8,424 bases of DNA from Pyrinomonadaceae bacterium (GTDB taxonomy: Bacteria; Acidobacteriota; Blastocatellia; Pyrinomonadales; Pyrinomonadaceae): NCBI GenBank assembly GCA_013812565.1, contig JACCTF010000602.1, forward strand, positions 1 through 8,424, written 5' to 3'. Shown piece after piece: positions 7,225-8,424 of this stretch; the stretch's first letter is position 1; each line of letters opens with the position of its first letter. A model generated the notes under the pieces. It made no database searches. It was not told the DNA's origin and worked only from the letters and a program-made list of their open reading frames with translations. The translations under genes and the position numbers were made by a program.

Positions 7225-8424
7225 ATGCACCCGGCTGTTAAAAACTCATTAACATCTCTACTCATTCTCATTTTCTGTTTCCCTCCGCTGATAGCTCAAT
7301 CCCAAAGTAGACCGCCGAACGAAGCGGCGCAGAAGTTGCACGCCCTGTTCGCCGCCGAGTGGGATTATCTAATGGAGCAGAATCCGACGTCGGCCTCAAT
7401 GCTCGGCGACCGGCGCTGGAATGATCGCTGGCCCGACGTGAGCCTCGATGCCATTGGCAAGCGCCATGAACACACGCGCGCGGCGCTCGCCCGGCTTCAA
7501 ACGATTGACCGCAACAATCTTTCGCTAGCCGACCAGTTGAACTATGACTTGTTCAAGCGCGAGTATGAAACGGATGTCGAAGAGTATAAATACCGTTGGT
7601 ATCTTGTGCCGCTCAATCAGCGCGAAGGTATTCAAACCACAGACGAACTCACCGACACGCTGCGCTTTGAAACCGTCAAAGACTACGAAGATTGGATCGC
7701 GCGCCTGCGAATCTTTCCCACTTACATAAATCAAACCACGCAGTTAATGCGCGAAGGCGTGCGCGCTGTGATGGTGCTGCCGAAAATAGTGATGCAGCGC
7801 GTTCCCGCTCAACTCGACAAACAGATCGTCGAGCGTCCGGAGAGAAGTCCCTACTACAAACCGTTTACACGCTTCCCCGCGGAGATTTCATCAACCGAGC
7901 AACAGCGGCTTGCCCAGAGCGCGAGAGAAGCGATTGCTTCAAAAGTCATCCCTGCATTCAAAGAGTTCAAGCAGTTCTTCGTCAGCGAATACCTACCCGC
8001 TTCCTACGATCAAGTCGGCGCGTGGCAGATGCCGCAAGGGCAAGAGATGTATGCCTTCTTTGCACGCAAGTACACGACGACCAAACGCACGCCGCAAGAG
8101 ATTCACGAAACGGGCCTTGCCGAAGTCAAACGCATCCGCCACGAGATGCAGAAGGTCATGGACAAAGTCGGCTTCAAGGGAACGCTGCAAGACTTTTTCA
8201 AACACCTCAGAACCGATCCGCGCTTCTATTACAAAAACGGGGAGGAACTTCTTGCCGCTTATCAGGCGATGTCAAAGCGCATCGATCCGCAACTCGTCAA
8301 AGTTTTCAAGACGCTGCCGCGCACGCCTTACGGCGTCGTGCCGATTCCAGAGAAGATCGCTCCCGACACAACGACGGCTTACTACAATCAACCGGCGGCC
8401 GATGGTTCACGCGCCGGACTTTAC
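7225..8424 (+). CDS. Secreted DUF885 family protein, partial (3' end missing)
   Basis: The frame stays open for 400 codons from the ATG to the window edge, so only the N-terminal two thirds or so is present; the family is typically near 600 residues. The N-terminus (residues 1-32) is a Sec signal peptide: a lysine, a hydrophobic core around SLLILIFCFPPLIA, then a polar QSQS stretch; cleavage after LIA is likely. The cysteine does not sit in a lipobox. The mature part is mainly helical and shows family-like segments: PTSASMLGDRRWNDRW (54-69), LNYDLFKREYE (105-115), VMVLPKIVM (182-190), YLPASYDQVGAWQMPQG (256-272), YAFFARKYTTT (276-286) and IHETGLAEVKRIRHEM (293-308). DUF885 proteins are predicted zinc metallopeptidases, whose HExxH-type motif would lie in the missing C-terminal part. 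It is divergent from the metallo-hydrolase gene. The family call is good; peptidase function is inferred. Confidence 0.88.
   Translation, partial: MHPAVKNSLTSLLILIFCFPPLIAQSQSRPPNEAAQKLHALFAAEWDYLMEQNPTSASMLGDRRWNDRWPDVSLDAIGKRHEHTRAALARLQTIDRNNLSLADQLNYDLFKREYETDVEEYKYRWYLVPLNQREGIQTTDELTDTLRFETVKDYEDWIARLRIFPTYINQTTQLMREGVRAVMVLPKIVMQRVPAQLDKQIVERPERSPYYKPFTRFPAEISSTEQQRLAQSAREAIASKVIPAFKEFKQFFVSEYLPASYDQVGAWQMPQGQEMYAFFARKYTTTKRTPQEIHETGLAEVKRIRHEMQKVMDKVGFKGTLQDFFKHLRTDPRFYYKNGEELLAAYQAMSKRIDPQLVKVFKTLPRTPYGVVPIPEKIAPDTTTAYYNQPAADGSRAGLY

Noticed and set aside
7135..7230. Longer metallo-hydrolase beginning at GTG 7230
   Set aside because: The extra 32 residues show no hydrolase motif, and the start would overlap the well-supported start of the divergent gene and its Shine-Dalgarno.
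7267..7290. Lipoprotein signal in the DUF885 protein
   Set aside because: The residues before the cysteine are L-I-F, not a lipobox, and the hydrophobic core continues past it; a standard Sec signal peptide fits better.

Overview
The window looks like a chromosomal segment from a Gram-negative bacterium of moderate G+C content. It carries five complete genes on the minus strand and one incomplete gene on the plus strand at the right edge. A lipopolysaccharide-type family 9 glycosyltransferase implies an outer membrane. The mix of proteins (NAPE-PLD-like metallo-hydrolase, secreted DUF885 protein, class II-type photolyase) and the heptamer-rich intergenic DNA remind me of Acidobacteriota, perhaps Blastocatellia. 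That is an impression, not a demonstrated assignment.

Layout from left to right: a 12-C homopolymer and short tail (1-86); a glycosyltransferase family 9 gene (87-1112, minus); a heptamer-built inverted-repeat element (about 1118-1245); gpmI, cofactor-independent phosphoglycerate mutase (1251-2804, minus); a second heptamer-built inverted-repeat element (2821-3003); eno, enolase (3004-4359, minus); a 200-bp spacer with a weak promoter candidate and a 14-bp tandem repeat (4360-4560); a photolyase gene (4561-6009, minus); a 147-bp spacer (6010-6156); an NAPE-PLD/UlaG-like metallo-beta-lactamase-fold hydrolase (6157-7134, minus); a 90-bp divergent spacer; and the first 400 codons of a secreted DUF885 protein (7225-8424, plus), cut by the window edge.

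Transcription of the minus block would run photolyase, eno, gpmI, glycosyltransferase. Enolase and phosphoglycerate mutase catalyse consecutive steps of lower glycolysis (3-phosphoglycerate to 2-phosphoglycerate to phosphoenolpyruvate), so their adjacency is metabolically sensible. The photolyase, the glycosyltransferase and the divergent hydrolase/DUF885 pair have no evident pathway link to them.

The least ordinary feature is non-coding. The two spacers flanking gpmI are each built from tandem 7-bp units on one side and inverted copies of the same unit on the other, so each could fold into a long stem. The two elements share this design but use different unit sequences (ATGTCAG and TGACAAG). 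Their differing positions are nearly all transitions, several of which stay pairable as G-U in the transcribed strand. Weaker 7- or 14-bp periodicities appear in other spacers. No CRISPR array, tRNA, rRNA, transposase or phage gene is visible.
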